Source: Novosphingobium decolorationis (GTDB lineage Bacteria; Pseudomonadota; Alphaproteobacteria; Sphingomonadales; Sphingomonadaceae). Taken from it: a stretch of DNA of 64,000 nucleotides. The position numbers were made by a program, and so were the translations under genes. The stretch covers positions 124,001 through 188,000 of the forward strand of contig NZ_CP054856.1 of NCBI RefSeq assembly GCF_018417475.1. Reading direction: 5' to 3'. Below the pieces are notes generated by a model, which was not told the origin of the DNA, made no database searches, and saw nothing but the letters and a program-made list of their open reading frames with translations. Each line of letters begins with the position of its first letter. Position 1 is the first letter of the stretch. Shown here one piece after another: positions 45,436 through 53,552 of the stretch.

Positions 45436-46536
45436 TCAGGTTTCGGGTATTGCCACGCTGTCCCCCGCCTTCCATTGCCGGATCGTCAGGTAGGGCCCCT
45501 GCAGGGCCGCACGCGCAAGCGGGCCCAGGCCCAGCATAGTCCCTTCCTCGCCCTGCGTCGCGGGAAGAAGGCGGACCTGCTCCAGAGCAAGCCGCAGACC
45601 TGAAGGGGTAGGCGATGGCGCGCGCGCAAGCGCATGGGCGACCAGGCGTGCCAGATCGTGGTCGCGGGCCATCGTGTCGTGGTGTGCGCGGGCATCGGGA
45701 AATTCGTCCTGAAGCGCCCGGAAGCGCGGATTGCGCTCGGAGACGAGCGACAGGTGCAGCCACCCCTCGAGATTTTCTGGGCGTGCAGGAGCGTGCGGCG
45801 TCGCGGCGCTGCGGGCCGCAAGGAGGTTGAGCAGGCAGGAGCCGTCATAGCCCGACTGGGTAATCGCATCGCACAGTTCGCGTGACGGTACTGTGCGCCC
45901 CAGATAGATCAGCGCATCCGGGCGCGCGCCGTCATCGTCGAGGGCCGGGGCAAGTGTATCCGCAACTTCGTGCGCTCCGGCCTGCGGTGCCACAGCTACG
46001 CTGGCGCTCGGAGCCAGACCCGCGATTGCGGCCTCTTCCTGGAATGCCTTGGCCAGACGTTCCCCGAGGCGGGATGTCTCGTGCAGGACCACGGGGCGAG
46101 TGCGCCCGCTGGCGGCCAGGTGCTGGACAAGCCGCGCGGCCTCATCGACGGCGCCGCCTGACTGGAGCTGGAAGGCATGGCGCGTGCGCGCGTGCTCGTC
46201 GTGGGAGCAGATCAGGGCGGGGACGCGCCGCTCTTCGTAGACGCGCGCGGCGATGGCGGCGTTGTCGCTGACGAAGGGGCCCACGATCAGGGCTACGCCG
46301 TCGTCGATCAGGCGATGGCAGGCGTCCTCGACCGCGGCTCCGGTGCCGCCGGGCAGGCCCAGCGCGTAGGCATGCACGATTTCCACGTCGGGGAGGGCGC
46401 AACCGCGCCTGCGCAAGGCCGCGATCTCGCGATCGAGCCAGAATGCGATGTCGTGGCTGGCAGGCGAATCGTCATCCTCGTCCGCGCGCAGGTCCGCTGC
46501 GTCGTTGAGCACTCCGATCCTGATCCTGTCGGTCAT
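45436..46536 (-). CDS. Type I periplasmic-binding-fold protein without signal peptide (AmiC/LivJ-like)
   Basis: The protein has 366 residues from [16 protein letters not shown]. The order and motifs ([41 protein letters not shown], then [19 protein letters not shown], then [16 protein letters not shown]) are those of branched-chain amino acid or amide binding proteins of ABC transporters. No signal peptide precedes it and no transporter genes are near. It may therefore be a cytoplasmic ligand sensor like AmiC rather than a transport protein. The ligand is unknown. It converges on the diguanylate cyclase gene with adjacent stops. Confidence 0.75.
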   Translation of the reverse strand: MTDRIRIGVLNDAADLRADEDDDSPASHDIAFWLDREIAALRRRGCALPDVEIVHAYALGLPGGTGAAVEDACHRLIDDGVALIVGPFVSDNAAIAARVYEERRVPALICSHDEHARTRHAFQLQSGGAVDEAARLVQHLAASGRTRPVVLHETSRLGERLAKAFQEEAAIAGLAPSASVAVAPQAGAHEVADTLAPALDDDGARPDALIYLGRTVPSRELCDAITQSGYDGSCLLNLLAARSAATPHAPARPENLEGWLHLSLVSERNPRFRALQDEFPDARAHHDTMARDHDLARLVAHALARAPSPTPSGLRLALEQVRLLPATQGEEGTMLGLGPLARAALQGPYLTIRQWKAGDSVAIPET

Positions 46537-46610
46537 TCCCGATCCCCTTTGTCTGGCGGGGCCGGAGGAACCGGGGCCGCGTCGCCTTGGGGGAGGAAAT
46601 GGTCCGATGC

Positions 46611-46642
46611 GCAAAAGGCTGCACGCCCTTGTGCGCTTTTGC
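46611..46642 (-). terminator. Candidate terminator of the secreted protein gene
   Basis: GCAAAAGGCTGCAC can pair with GTGCGCTTTTGC with a bulge. On the minus strand it ends in CCTTTTGC, about 30 bp past the stop of the upstream small secreted protein gene. The T run is short. Confidence 0.4.
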
Positions 46643-46673
46643 CGTCAGGGTTGCAGGATCAGGAAGCTGGCCC

Positions 46674-47096
46674 TCAGCGCCGGGGCACAAGGATGCAGCG
46701 CATCGCACCTGCTTCAGGTTCGGGGCCGGGGCCCGTTTCTTCGAGGAAACCCGCACTGATGCGCGTGAAGCGGCGGTTGCGGAAGACGCCGCCCGTCATC
46801 ACCACGTCGGTACCTGTATGCAGGTAGCTTCCGCGCACGCCCTTGGCGAGATAGCTGGACGCATTGACGATGGTGAAGTCGTATTCGGGCACCGGCTCGC
46901 CGATCAGGCCGCCCGCATCGCCGGGCAGTTCGCAGGCGTAGCGCCCCATCTTGAGCGTGCCGATCTTGCCACCCGGAACCGGCGGCGGCTCCGGGCTGTC
47001 GGCGCCCGCCGAACTGAGTGGCGCGGCAAGGGCGAGGGACGCAGCAAGGCACAGGATCGCCGGCGCAAGGCGGCGGGAGAGGGCGGCTCGGTTCAT
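46674..47096 (-). CDS. Small secreted protein of unknown function
   Basis: The protein has 140 residues from [32 protein letters not shown], a clear signal peptide ending near residue 33. The mature part reads [22 protein letters not shown] and [29 protein letters not shown], and ends in CILVPRR. It carries two cysteines, which may form a disulfide in the periplasm. I do not recognise a named family. It is divergent from efp across 144 bp. Confidence 0.7.
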   Translation of the reverse strand: MNRAALSRRLAPAILCLAASLALAAPLSSAGADSPEPPPVPGGKIGTLKMGRYACELPGDAGGLIGEPVPEYDFTIVNASSYLAKGVRGSYLHTGTDVVMTGGVFRNRRFTRISAGFLEETGPGPEPEAGAMRCILVPRR

Positions 47097-47240
47097 GACA
47101 GCCGCGCTAGCACCGCAGCGAGGCAATTGCCATGCCCGTCTGCCTCGGCTAAGGGGCGCGGGATTTGCGAAACGGTGTGTCTCTCCTGTAGAGGTCCGGA
47201 TCTGTTTCGCTCAGCTCTTTCCCATCGAAGGCAGGTTTCC

Positions 47241-47804
47241 ATGAAGATCAGCGGCGTCGACATTCGTCCCGGCAACATTCTCGAATACGAAAAGGGCATC
47301 TGGAAGGTGGCCAAGACGCAGCACACCCAGCCCGGCAAGGGTGGTGCGTACATGCAGGTCGAGATGAAGAACCTGATCGATGGCCGCAAGACCAACGTGC
47401 GCTTCCGCAGCGCCGACACCATCGAGAAGGTGCGCCTCGACACCAAGGACTTCCAGTACCTTTACGCCGAGGGTGACATGCTGGTGTTCATGGACACCGA
47501 GACCTACGACCAGATCCAGCTTCCCGCCGATCTTCTTGGCGATGCCGCAGCCTTCCTTCAGGACGGCATGCAGGTTGCCCTTGAACTGTGGGAAGAGCGC
47601 CCGATCTCGGTGCAGCTGCCTGAACAGGTCGAGGCCGTCATCGTCGAGGCCGACGCCGTGGTGAAGGGGCAGACCGCCTCGTCGAGCTACAAGCCGGCTG
47701 TTCTCGACAACGGCGTTCGCGTGATGGTGCCGCCGCACATCGAAAGCGGTACGCGCATCGTCGTTGACGTTTACGAAAAGGCCTACGTGCGAAAGGCGGA
47801 CTGA
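47241..47804 (+). CDS. efp: Translation elongation factor P
   Basis: The 187-residue, three-domain EF-P relieves ribosome stalling at polyproline stretches. It starts [21 protein letters not shown]. The loop [10 protein letters not shown] holds Lys33, the position modified in many EF-P proteins. The ending [18 protein letters not shown] is typical. The protein is full length. The next gene starts 2 bp after the stop, so it is co-transcribed. Confidence 0.97.
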   Translation: MKISGVDIRPGNILEYEKGIWKVAKTQHTQPGKGGAYMQVEMKNLIDGRKTNVRFRSADTIEKVRLDTKDFQYLYAEGDMLVFMDTETYDQIQLPADLLGDAAAFLQDGMQVALELWEERPISVQLPEQVEAVIVEADAVVKGQTASSSYKPAVLDNGVRVMVPPHIESGTRIVVDVYEKAYVRKAD

Positions 47805-47806
47805 TC

Positions 47807-48178
47807 ATGAAGCTGCGTTCCAACCTCCACAAGCTGGCGCTCGGCGCTGCCCTGTCCCTTTCGGCCCTGCCGGTCGGCGTGGCAGCGCAGGACGCCGCTC
47901 CGGCCCAGCCCAAGGCCGAAGACGTCCAGAACGCGGTCCTCTATCTCAACGTGATGGTCTCTGCCCTGCGCTCCGAGCAGGTCGAGGAGCCGGTCAAGAA
48001 CGCGCTGGTGGGCTGTCTCTACAACAACGCGCTGGGCAAGATCGGGACTTCGGTGGATGGCCTTATCGCCAAGAATGCCGACAAGGTTCACCGTGACAAG
48101 CCTGGCGAGTTGCTGCAAGCCATTGCCCTGGTCTGCGGTTACCAGCCCGAAGGCGCGAGCGCGGGCAACGAGCGCTGA
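47807..48178 (+). CDS. Small secreted protein co-transcribed with efp
   Basis: The protein has 123 residues with a signal peptide MKLRSNLHKLALGAALSLSALPVGVAAQ cleaved near residue 28. The mature part is helical (VQNAVLYLNVMVSALRSEQVEEPVKNALVGCLYNNALGKIG) with two cysteines. It starts 2 bp after efp and is followed by the inositol-phosphatase-family gene 81 bp later. I do not recognise the family. The position right after efp recurs in my impression of sphingomonad genomes, but I cannot check that here. Confidence 0.7.
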   Translation: MKLRSNLHKLALGAALSLSALPVGVAAQDAAPAQPKAEDVQNAVLYLNVMVSALRSEQVEEPVKNALVGCLYNNALGKIGTSVDGLIAKNADKVHRDKPGELLQAIALVCGYQPEGASAGNER

Positions 48179-48259
48179 CCACCCGATCGTTCGGGTGAGG
48201 TCGGCGCGTTTGAAAATTGATGTGCCGGCCCGGCCGGCAGTAGGAGCAGAGTAAAGGTT

Positions 48260-49096
48260 ATGGCCGCAATTTCCGGTCTCATCCGCGTCATGGAAAAGGC
48301 TGCCCGCAAGGCTGGTGGCCGACTTCGCCGTGACTTCGGTGAAGTCGAACATCTCCAGGTCTCGCGCAAGGGGCCGTCCGACTTCGTCTCCAAGGCTGAC
48401 CGCGCCGCTGAGCGTACCATCTGGGACGAGCTGCGCGCAGCCCGTCCGGACTGGGGCTTCCTGTTCGAGGAAGGCGGCTCGATCGAGGGCGATCCCGACA
48501 AGCCGCGTTTCATCGTCGATCCGCTCGACGGCACCACGAACTTCCTTCACGGCATTCCGCATTTCGCGATTTCGATCGCGGTGCAGGAACCGCGCCTGGA
48601 CGGCAACAAGTCGATCAACGGCGGCTGGGGCGAAGTGACCGCGGGGCTGATCTACCAGCCGATCACCGACGAGAGCTTCTGGGCCGAGAAGAGCCGGGGT
48701 GCCTGGCTCCATGATGCGCGCCTGCGCGTGTCGTCGCGCCGTCACCTTGATGAGAGCGTGATCGCGACGGGCATTCCCTTCCAGGGGCATGGCAATGTCG
48801 CGGAATGGTCGCGCATCTACCAGGCGCTTGCACCGCAGGTGGCGGGCATCCGTCGCTTCGGTTCGGCTGCACTTGACCTCGCCTGGGTTGCTGCGGGGCG
48901 TTACGAGGGCTTCTGGGAAGCCGACCTGAAGCCGTGGGATACGGCGGCGGGCTGTCTGCTCGTGCGCGAGGCTGGTGGCTTCGTTTCCGACTGGAAGGGC
49001 CGCTCGCTTCCCTATTGCGACAGCCAGATCCTGGCGGGCAACGACGTGCTCCATTCGCGCATTCACAAGATCCTTGCGAACTCGCTCAAGAGCTGA
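48260..49096 (+). CDS. suhB: Inositol monophosphatase family protein (SuhB-like)
   Basis: This is a 278-residue Mg-dependent sugar-phosphate phosphatase. Metal-binding signatures are FEEGGSIEGD, IVDPLDGTTNFLHGIPHFAISIA and the C-terminal PWDTAAGCLLVREAGG. Family members hydrolyse myo-inositol 1-phosphate or related phosphates, and SuhB itself also takes part in rRNA transcription antitermination; which role applies is not clear. The ATG follows TAGGAG and AAAGG. A good terminator follows. Confidence 0.88.
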   Translation: MAAISGLIRVMEKAARKAGGRLRRDFGEVEHLQVSRKGPSDFVSKADRAAERTIWDELRAARPDWGFLFEEGGSIEGDPDKPRFIVDPLDGTTNFLHGIPHFAISIAVQEPRLDGNKSINGGWGEVTAGLIYQPITDESFWAEKSRGAWLHDARLRVSSRRHLDESVIATGIPFQGHGNVAEWSRIYQALAPQVAGIRRFGSAALDLAWVAAGRYEGFWEADLKPWDTAAGCLLVREAGGFVSDWKGRSLPYCDSQILAGNDVLHSRIHKILANSLKS

Positions 49097-49121
49097 GCTT
49101 CGCGGATGATCCGGATCGGGG

Positions 49122-49147
49122 AAGGGCGGCTTTGGCCGCCCTTTTTC
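49122..49147 (+). terminator. Rho-independent terminator after suhB
   Basis: AAGGGCGGC pairs with GCCGCCCTT around a TTTG loop and runs into TTTTT, 25 bp after the stop codon. It ends the efp-suhB unit. Confidence 0.9.
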
Positions 49148-49315
49148 GTATCGGGCGCAGCGATTTTTTTCGGATGGCTCAAGGCGCTGGAAATGGGGGC
49201 TTAGTACCCCTTTCCGGGGCACCCTTTCGTGCTTTGCCCGGACTTGCCGGGAACTGTCGTGTTCCCCACGCCGTTTCTACGTGGTACTTACGTAGAGCTG
49301 GTCCGGGGAGATGGA

Positions 49316-49693
49316 ATGGCGATCAGGAACGTCCTTTGCTTGGGTTTTGGCCTCGGGGCATGTGTCCCGGCCGCCGCTGTTCATGCGGGAGAGCCTGTCG
49401 CGAAGGGCGTGGTTCCGCTGGCGCTTGCCGCCTCTTCGGCACGCGTCCCACCGCCGGACACACGTCTCGACCTTCGTGGATTTTCCCTTTCCGCCAAGCC
49501 CTTGAATACTCGGGAACGTACCGAGCGCGTCGAGCTTGGACCGGCTCCCGAAGCGGACGCCGAAAAGATCAAGCTGCGCTGGCAGTATGCCACAGGGGAA
49601 GATGGCCCGCGCTTCGAGATCGGCTCGTTCGGATCGCGCAAGGGCGCAATGAAGAGCCAGTTGCTCCACGTCGCACTCGATTGGGAATTCTGA
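49316..49693 (+). CDS. Secreted protein of unknown function
   Basis: The protein has 125 residues. The start was chosen because GGGGAG lies six bases upstream and the first residues then form a signal peptide (MAIRNVLCLGFGLGACVPAAAVHA). Upstream in-frame codons lack this. The mature protein has a Pro/Leu-rich segment, then a C-terminal part ending LLHVALDWEF whose alternating pattern and final Phe resemble the end of an outer-membrane barrel. It is much too short for a full barrel. No family is recognised. Confidence 0.65.
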   Translation: MAIRNVLCLGFGLGACVPAAAVHAGEPVAKGVVPLALAASSARVPPPDTRLDLRGFSLSAKPLNTRERTERVELGPAPEADAEKIKLRWQYATGEDGPRFEIGSFGSRKGAMKSQLLHVALDWEF

Positions 49694-49797
49694 GAAAAAG
49701 ACCTGGACCGGCGCAAATGCCCGTCCCGGTGGGTATTCGCGCATTGGCCTCTTGAATGCGCCGATGGCTGCGGCTAAGCGTCTGGCCTTCATCCCGT

Positions 49798-49881
49798 GCC
49801 CCTGTGGCGGAATGGTAGACGCGAACGACTCAAAATCGTTTGTCGAAAGGCGTGCCCGTTCGAGTCGGGCCAGGGGCACCA
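49798..49881 (+). tRNA. tRNA-Leu (anticodon CAA)
   Basis: The 84-base tRNA has acceptor stem GCCCCTG/CAGGGGC with the CCA end encoded. The anticodon stem AACGA/TCGTT encloses loop CTCAAAA, giving anticodon CAA (reads UUG). The long variable arm and the T-arm with GTTCGAGTC are present. No integrase or repeated 3' end was seen next to it. Confidence 0.96.
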
Positions 49882-49964
49882 CACCGGCATCTGCCGGGGG
49901 ACGGCCTTTTCCCATAGCGTTATGAGCCCTTGCCTTTTACAGGGCATTCCATAGCCTTGCGTCT

Positions 49965-51308
49965 ATGGGACATCTTGACATGCTTCGCTTGGCCCTCGCC
50001 GCCGGAACGGCGCTGGGCGTAACCTCCTCACCTGTGGCGGCACAGGGGGACAACGCGGTCGCGCAGGCTATCGCGGCCGATATGCCGGCGCTCATGGATA
50101 TCTACCGTGATCTGCACGCGCACCCGGAGCTCTCGATGCAGGAGACGCGCAGCGCCGGGATCATGGCCAAGGCCGCGCGCGAGGCCGGATTCGAGGTGAC
50201 CGAGGGTGTGGGTGGTACCGGTATCGTCGCAGTCATGCGCAACGGCGAGGGCCCCACGGTCCTTATCCGCGCCGACATGGATGGCCTTCCCGTGACCGAG
50301 CAGATGGGGCTTCCCTTCGCTTCGAAGATGAAGGGGGTCTCCACCGCCGGGGTGGAAAGTGGCATCATGCACGCCTGCGGCCATGACACCCACATGACCG
50401 CCTGGATCGAGACCGCGCGGCTGCTCGCGGCCCGGCGCGAGGCATGGTCGGGCACGCTCGTGATGGTCGGCCAGCCTGCCGAGGAAATGGGGACCGGTGC
50501 GCGCGCGATGCTGGCGGACGGCCTCTATTCGCGCTTTCCCAAGCCGGACTATGCGCTGGCCTTTCACGATTCGGCGGGAATGGAAGCGGGCAAGGTCGGC
50601 GCGGCCGTGGGCTGGGCGCTGGCGAATGTCGACAGCGTGGACATCCTCGTCAAGGGGCGCGGCGGGCACGGGGCCTATCCCCACACCACGATCGACCCGA
50701 TTGTGCTGGCGAGCTCGATCGTCATGAAGCTGCAGACGCTTGCGTCCCGCGAGATCGACCCCAAGGACCCGGTCGTGGTGACCGTCGGCTCGTTCCACGC
50801 AGGCACCAAGCACAACGTTATCTCCTCCAGCGCCAAGCTGGAATTGACGGTGCGCAGCTACTCGGACGAAACGCGCGCCAAGCTGCTGGAGGGTATTCAG
50901 CGGATCGCGCGCGGCGAAGCGCTGGCCGCCGGCGTTCCCGAAGAGGACCTGCCCGAGGTGAGCTGGAAGGAGCTCTATACCCGGGCGACCTGGAACTCGC
51001 CGGAATTTACGGAAGAAACGTTGGGCCGGCTCCAGGCGAAGATGGGGACCGACAAGGTCGGCGAACTTCCGTCCGTGATGGGCGGGGAGGACTTTGGCGA
51101 ATACCGCCGTGCCGACGAGGAGAACATCAAGTCGATCATCTTTTGGGTCGGCGGCGTGCCCGAGGCTGCCTACAAGGCCGCGCAGGAAGGTGGGCCGCCC
51201 TTGCCCTCGCTCCACAGCGCGTTCTGGGCGCCCGAAGCGGACAAGGTCATCGGCTCGGGTGCGGAGACGTTGACGCTCACCGCGCTTGATATCCTGGGTA
51301 CGAAGTAG
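49965..51308 (+). CDS. Secreted M20 family amidohydrolase
   Basis: This is a 447-residue zinc amidohydrolase of the M20D type (hippurate or N-acyl-amino-acid hydrolase). A signal peptide (MLRLALAAGTALGVTSSPVAAQ, after a short extension) precedes the catalytic domain. Visible motifs are LIRADMDGLPV, MHACGHDTHMT (metal His and Asp), GQPAEEMGTGA (general base Glu pair), HGAYPHTTIDP in the dimerisation lid, and the C-terminal MGGEDFGEY. It would remove acyl groups from amino acids or peptides in the periplasm. An ATG five codons downstream could also start it. Confidence 0.92.
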   Translation: MGHLDMLRLALAAGTALGVTSSPVAAQGDNAVAQAIAADMPALMDIYRDLHAHPELSMQETRSAGIMAKAAREAGFEVTEGVGGTGIVAVMRNGEGPTVLIRADMDGLPVTEQMGLPFASKMKGVSTAGVESGIMHACGHDTHMTAWIETARLLAARREAWSGTLVMVGQPAEEMGTGARAMLADGLYSRFPKPDYALAFHDSAGMEAGKVGAAVGWALANVDSVDILVKGRGGHGAYPHTTIDPIVLASSIVMKLQTLASREIDPKDPVVVTVGSFHAGTKHNVISSSAKLELTVRSYSDETRAKLLEGIQRIARGEALAAGVPEEDLPEVSWKELYTRATWNSPEFTEETLGRLQAKMGTDKVGELPSVMGGEDFGEYRRADEENIKSIIFWVGGVPEAAYKAAQEGGPPLPSLHSAFWAPEADKVIGSGAETLTLTALDILGTK

Positions 51309-51332
51309 CCGCGGCGTGAGGCGGGTGTTCGG

Positions 51333-51869
51333 TCAGCCGGCGGGCTGGCCGGATGAGGGCAGGGCACCCATCACCCGCAGGTCATCGGGGCCAAGGCGAA
51401 TGGCGGGCAGGTCGCCGCGCTCCTCTTCATGCAGGGCCAGCCATTCCTCAAGCGTCATGCCCGCTGGCAGATTGGCCGGAGGTGCCGACCGCGCGAGGGG
51501 GGATGTGGCCAGGAGGTCCGGGCCGGGTTCGTAGCCGGGCTCATGGCGCAGTTCGTCGCTCTGGGCATAGGCCATCGCGCCCGAAGGGGCGGGGCGCCGC
51601 ACCGGATCCGGGCCGAACTGCCCGGGCGTATCGCGGCGGGGGCGTATCTTGATGAGGTTCTTGGCTGCGCCTTTTGCGGCCTCGCCGATCGCATCCTCCG
51701 CGTCAGCTTCGTGCGCGGCCGCGGCAGCGAGCGCCGCCTTGCTGCGCTCGCCGTCGGCGAACACGGCCAGCAAGCCCGTGGCGACGAGCGTGATGGCGGC
51801 GAAGTGTACCGAGGTCTGCTTGAGCGAGAGTTTACCGGCTGACGCGCGGCTGGTGCGAATTCCTGTCAT
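51333..51869 (-). CDS. Hypothetical protein with one N-terminal membrane segment
   Basis: The protein has 178 residues from MTGIRTSRASAGKLS. One hydrophobic segment (VHFAAITLVATGLLAVFADG) near 21-40 is followed by an Ala-rich helix and a proline-rich, probably periplasmic region ending with LEEWLALHEEERGDLPAIRLGPDDLRVMGAL. The open frame continues upstream, but that part is Arg-rich and unlike a start. No family is recognised. It is divergent from the second XrtA locus across 297 bp. Confidence 0.6.
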   Translation of the reverse strand: MTGIRTSRASAGKLSLKQTSVHFAAITLVATGLLAVFADGERSKAALAAAAAHEADAEDAIGEAAKGAAKNLIKIRPRRDTPGQFGPDPVRRPAPSGAMAYAQSDELRHEPGYEPGPDLLATSPLARSAPPANLPAGMTLEEWLALHEEERGDLPAIRLGPDDLRVMGALPSSGQPAG

Positions 51870-52166
51870 GGCAGCGCGGCCTCTACCGTGGGGCGGGTAA
51901 CACCATGGTTTCCTCTCGTGGTTAGCACATGGTTTACAGCCGGTCCCGTAGGCGCGCCGAGCGCCTTTCCTCGCGTCGTTCGTCTCTGTAAAACGGGCCG
52001 ACATTTCGGGCGAGGAATAGCTCTGAAGGCACCATGATCCGGGATTTGCGTCCTTGTGTCCAGCGGGCTGGCCGGTAGAGGTGTGTTAGTTTTACCGACA
52101 GTTTACGCCTTGGGGTTAAGCTGAGGTCACATGAGTTAACGTGCGCAAGGATAGCGACCCGAGGCG
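51870..52166. promoter_or_regulatory. Upstream region of the second XrtA locus
   Basis: The spacer is AT-enriched towards its right half and contains TTAGTTTTACC, GGGGTTAAGC and the hexamer palindrome GTTAAC (52135-52140) within 80 bp of the sugar transferase gene. These resemble the palindromes at the first locus. No sigma-54 type -24/-12 site of correct spacing was found. Confidence 0.35.
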
Positions 52167-53552
52167 ATGGTCCGGCTTTTCAAACACTACATCCCCTACG
52201 CGGTGATCCTGCTGTGTATCGTCGACTTCGCCTTGCTCGTAGTGGCGAACGAGCTGTCCTGGCGCTTGCGGGCGATGCAGATCGGTATGGACATGGGCTC
52301 GCTCCTGGCGCGTATGGCCGCCCACGGAGCGTTCGGAGCCGTGATGATCCTCGCGATGGTTTCGGTCGGCGTCTACGCGTCGGAGGCGCTTCGTTCCATG
52401 CGATTTGCCGCTGCGCGCCTGCTCGTCGCGGTCTCGCTGGGCGTGATCGCGCTGGCCTTCGTCGACTTTGTTGTCGCCACCGAGCAGTTCTGGCGCTCCA
52501 CCCTTGTCTACTCGATGGGCCTGGCAATCGTGCTCTTGATGGGCAACCGGCTCTTCTTCCACGCCGCCTTCGGCTCCGCCGTGTTTCGGCGCCGCGTCCT
52601 GGTACTGGGCTCGGGCGCGCGGGCGCGGCGTATCGAGGTGCTCTCCAGGCGTCCGGAAAGCGGCTTCGCGGTCGCCGGTTTCGTCGACATGAACGAGGGC
52701 GCGCCCTGCGTGGAGGGGGCGACCCCGCGCGCCGAGATCGAGAACCTTACCCGCTTCGTCGAGAGCCTCGGGGTTAGCGAGGTCGTGCTGGCGCTGCAGG
52801 AGCGGCGCAACGCGATGCCGCTCAAGGACCTGCTGCGGATCAAGACCGCCGGCGTCCACGTCAACGATTTCTCCAGCCTGATCGAGCGCGAGACCGGCCG
52901 GATCGACCTCGACACGGTCAATCCCAGCTGGCTGATCTTTTCGGATGGCTTTTCGTCGGGGCGGGCCGTTTCCGGCGCCGTCAAACGTCTTTTCGACATT
53001 GTTGCAAGTTCGTGCGTCCTGCTCCTGACCGGCCCGGTGGTCCTGGTCTTTGCGCTCCTGGTGAAGCTCGACAGCAAGGGACCGGCCTTCTACCGCCAGT
53101 CCCGTGTCGGCCTGTTCGGTGTTCCTTTCGATGTCATCAAGCTGCGCTCGATGCGCAGCGATGCGGAAGCGGCGGGGGCGCAATGGGCGACCAAGGACGA
53201 TCCCCGTATTACCCGGCTTGGCCGTTTCCTGCGCAAGGTGCGGATCGATGAACTGCCGCAGGCCTGGACGGTTCTTAAAGGTGAGATGAGTTTCGTCGGG
53301 CCCCGGCCCGAGCGACCCGAGTTCGTGGCCGACCTGGAAGCGCACATTCCCTTCTTTGCCGAGCGCCATATGGTCAAACCCGGAATTACCGGATGGGCGC
53401 AGATCAACTATCCTTATGGCGCGTCGGTCGAGGATGCGCGCAACAAGCTGGAATACGATCTCTATTACGCGAAGAATTACACGCCCTTCCTCGACCTCCT
53501 GATCCTGTTGCAGACCTTGCGGGTCGTGATCTGGAGCGAGGGAGCCCGATGA
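52167..53552 (+). CDS. XrtA-system initiating sugar transferase (TIGR03013-like)
   Basis: This is a 461-residue polyprenyl-phosphate sugar-1-phosphate transferase. Four N-terminal membrane helices and a CoA-binding-like middle domain (RRVLVLGSGARARRIE) precede the transferase domain with KRLFDIVASSCVLLLTGPVV, FDVIKLRSMRSDAEAAGAQW, DPRITRLGRFLRKVRIDELPQ and GEMSFVGPRPERPEF. It attaches the first sugar to the lipid carrier and so starts the polysaccharide exported by the first locus. Its stop overlaps the prsK start, making one unit with the regulatory pair. Confidence 0.93.
   Translation: MVRLFKHYIPYAVILLCIVDFALLVVANELSWRLRAMQIGMDMGSLLARMAAHGAFGAVMILAMVSVGVYASEALRSMRFAAARLLVAVSLGVIALAFVDFVVATEQFWRSTLVYSMGLAIVLLMGNRLFFHAAFGSAVFRRRVLVLGSGARARRIEVLSRRPESGFAVAGFVDMNEGAPCVEGATPRAEIENLTRFVESLGVSEVVLALQERRNAMPLKDLLRIKTAGVHVNDFSSLIERETGRIDLDTVNPSWLIFSDGFSSGRAVSGAVKRLFDIVASSCVLLLTGPVVLVFALLVKLDSKGPAFYRQSRVGLFGVPFDVIKLRSMRSDAEAAGAQWATKDDPRITRLGRFLRKVRIDELPQAWTVLKGEMSFVGPRPERPEFVADLEAHIPFFAERHMVKPGITGWAQINYPYGASVEDARNKLEYDLYYAKNYTPFLDLLILLQTLRVVIWSEGAR

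Noticed and set aside
49798..49890. Possible integration site at tRNA-Leu
   Set aside because: No integrase gene, direct repeat of the tRNA 3' end, or foreign gene block lies on either side.
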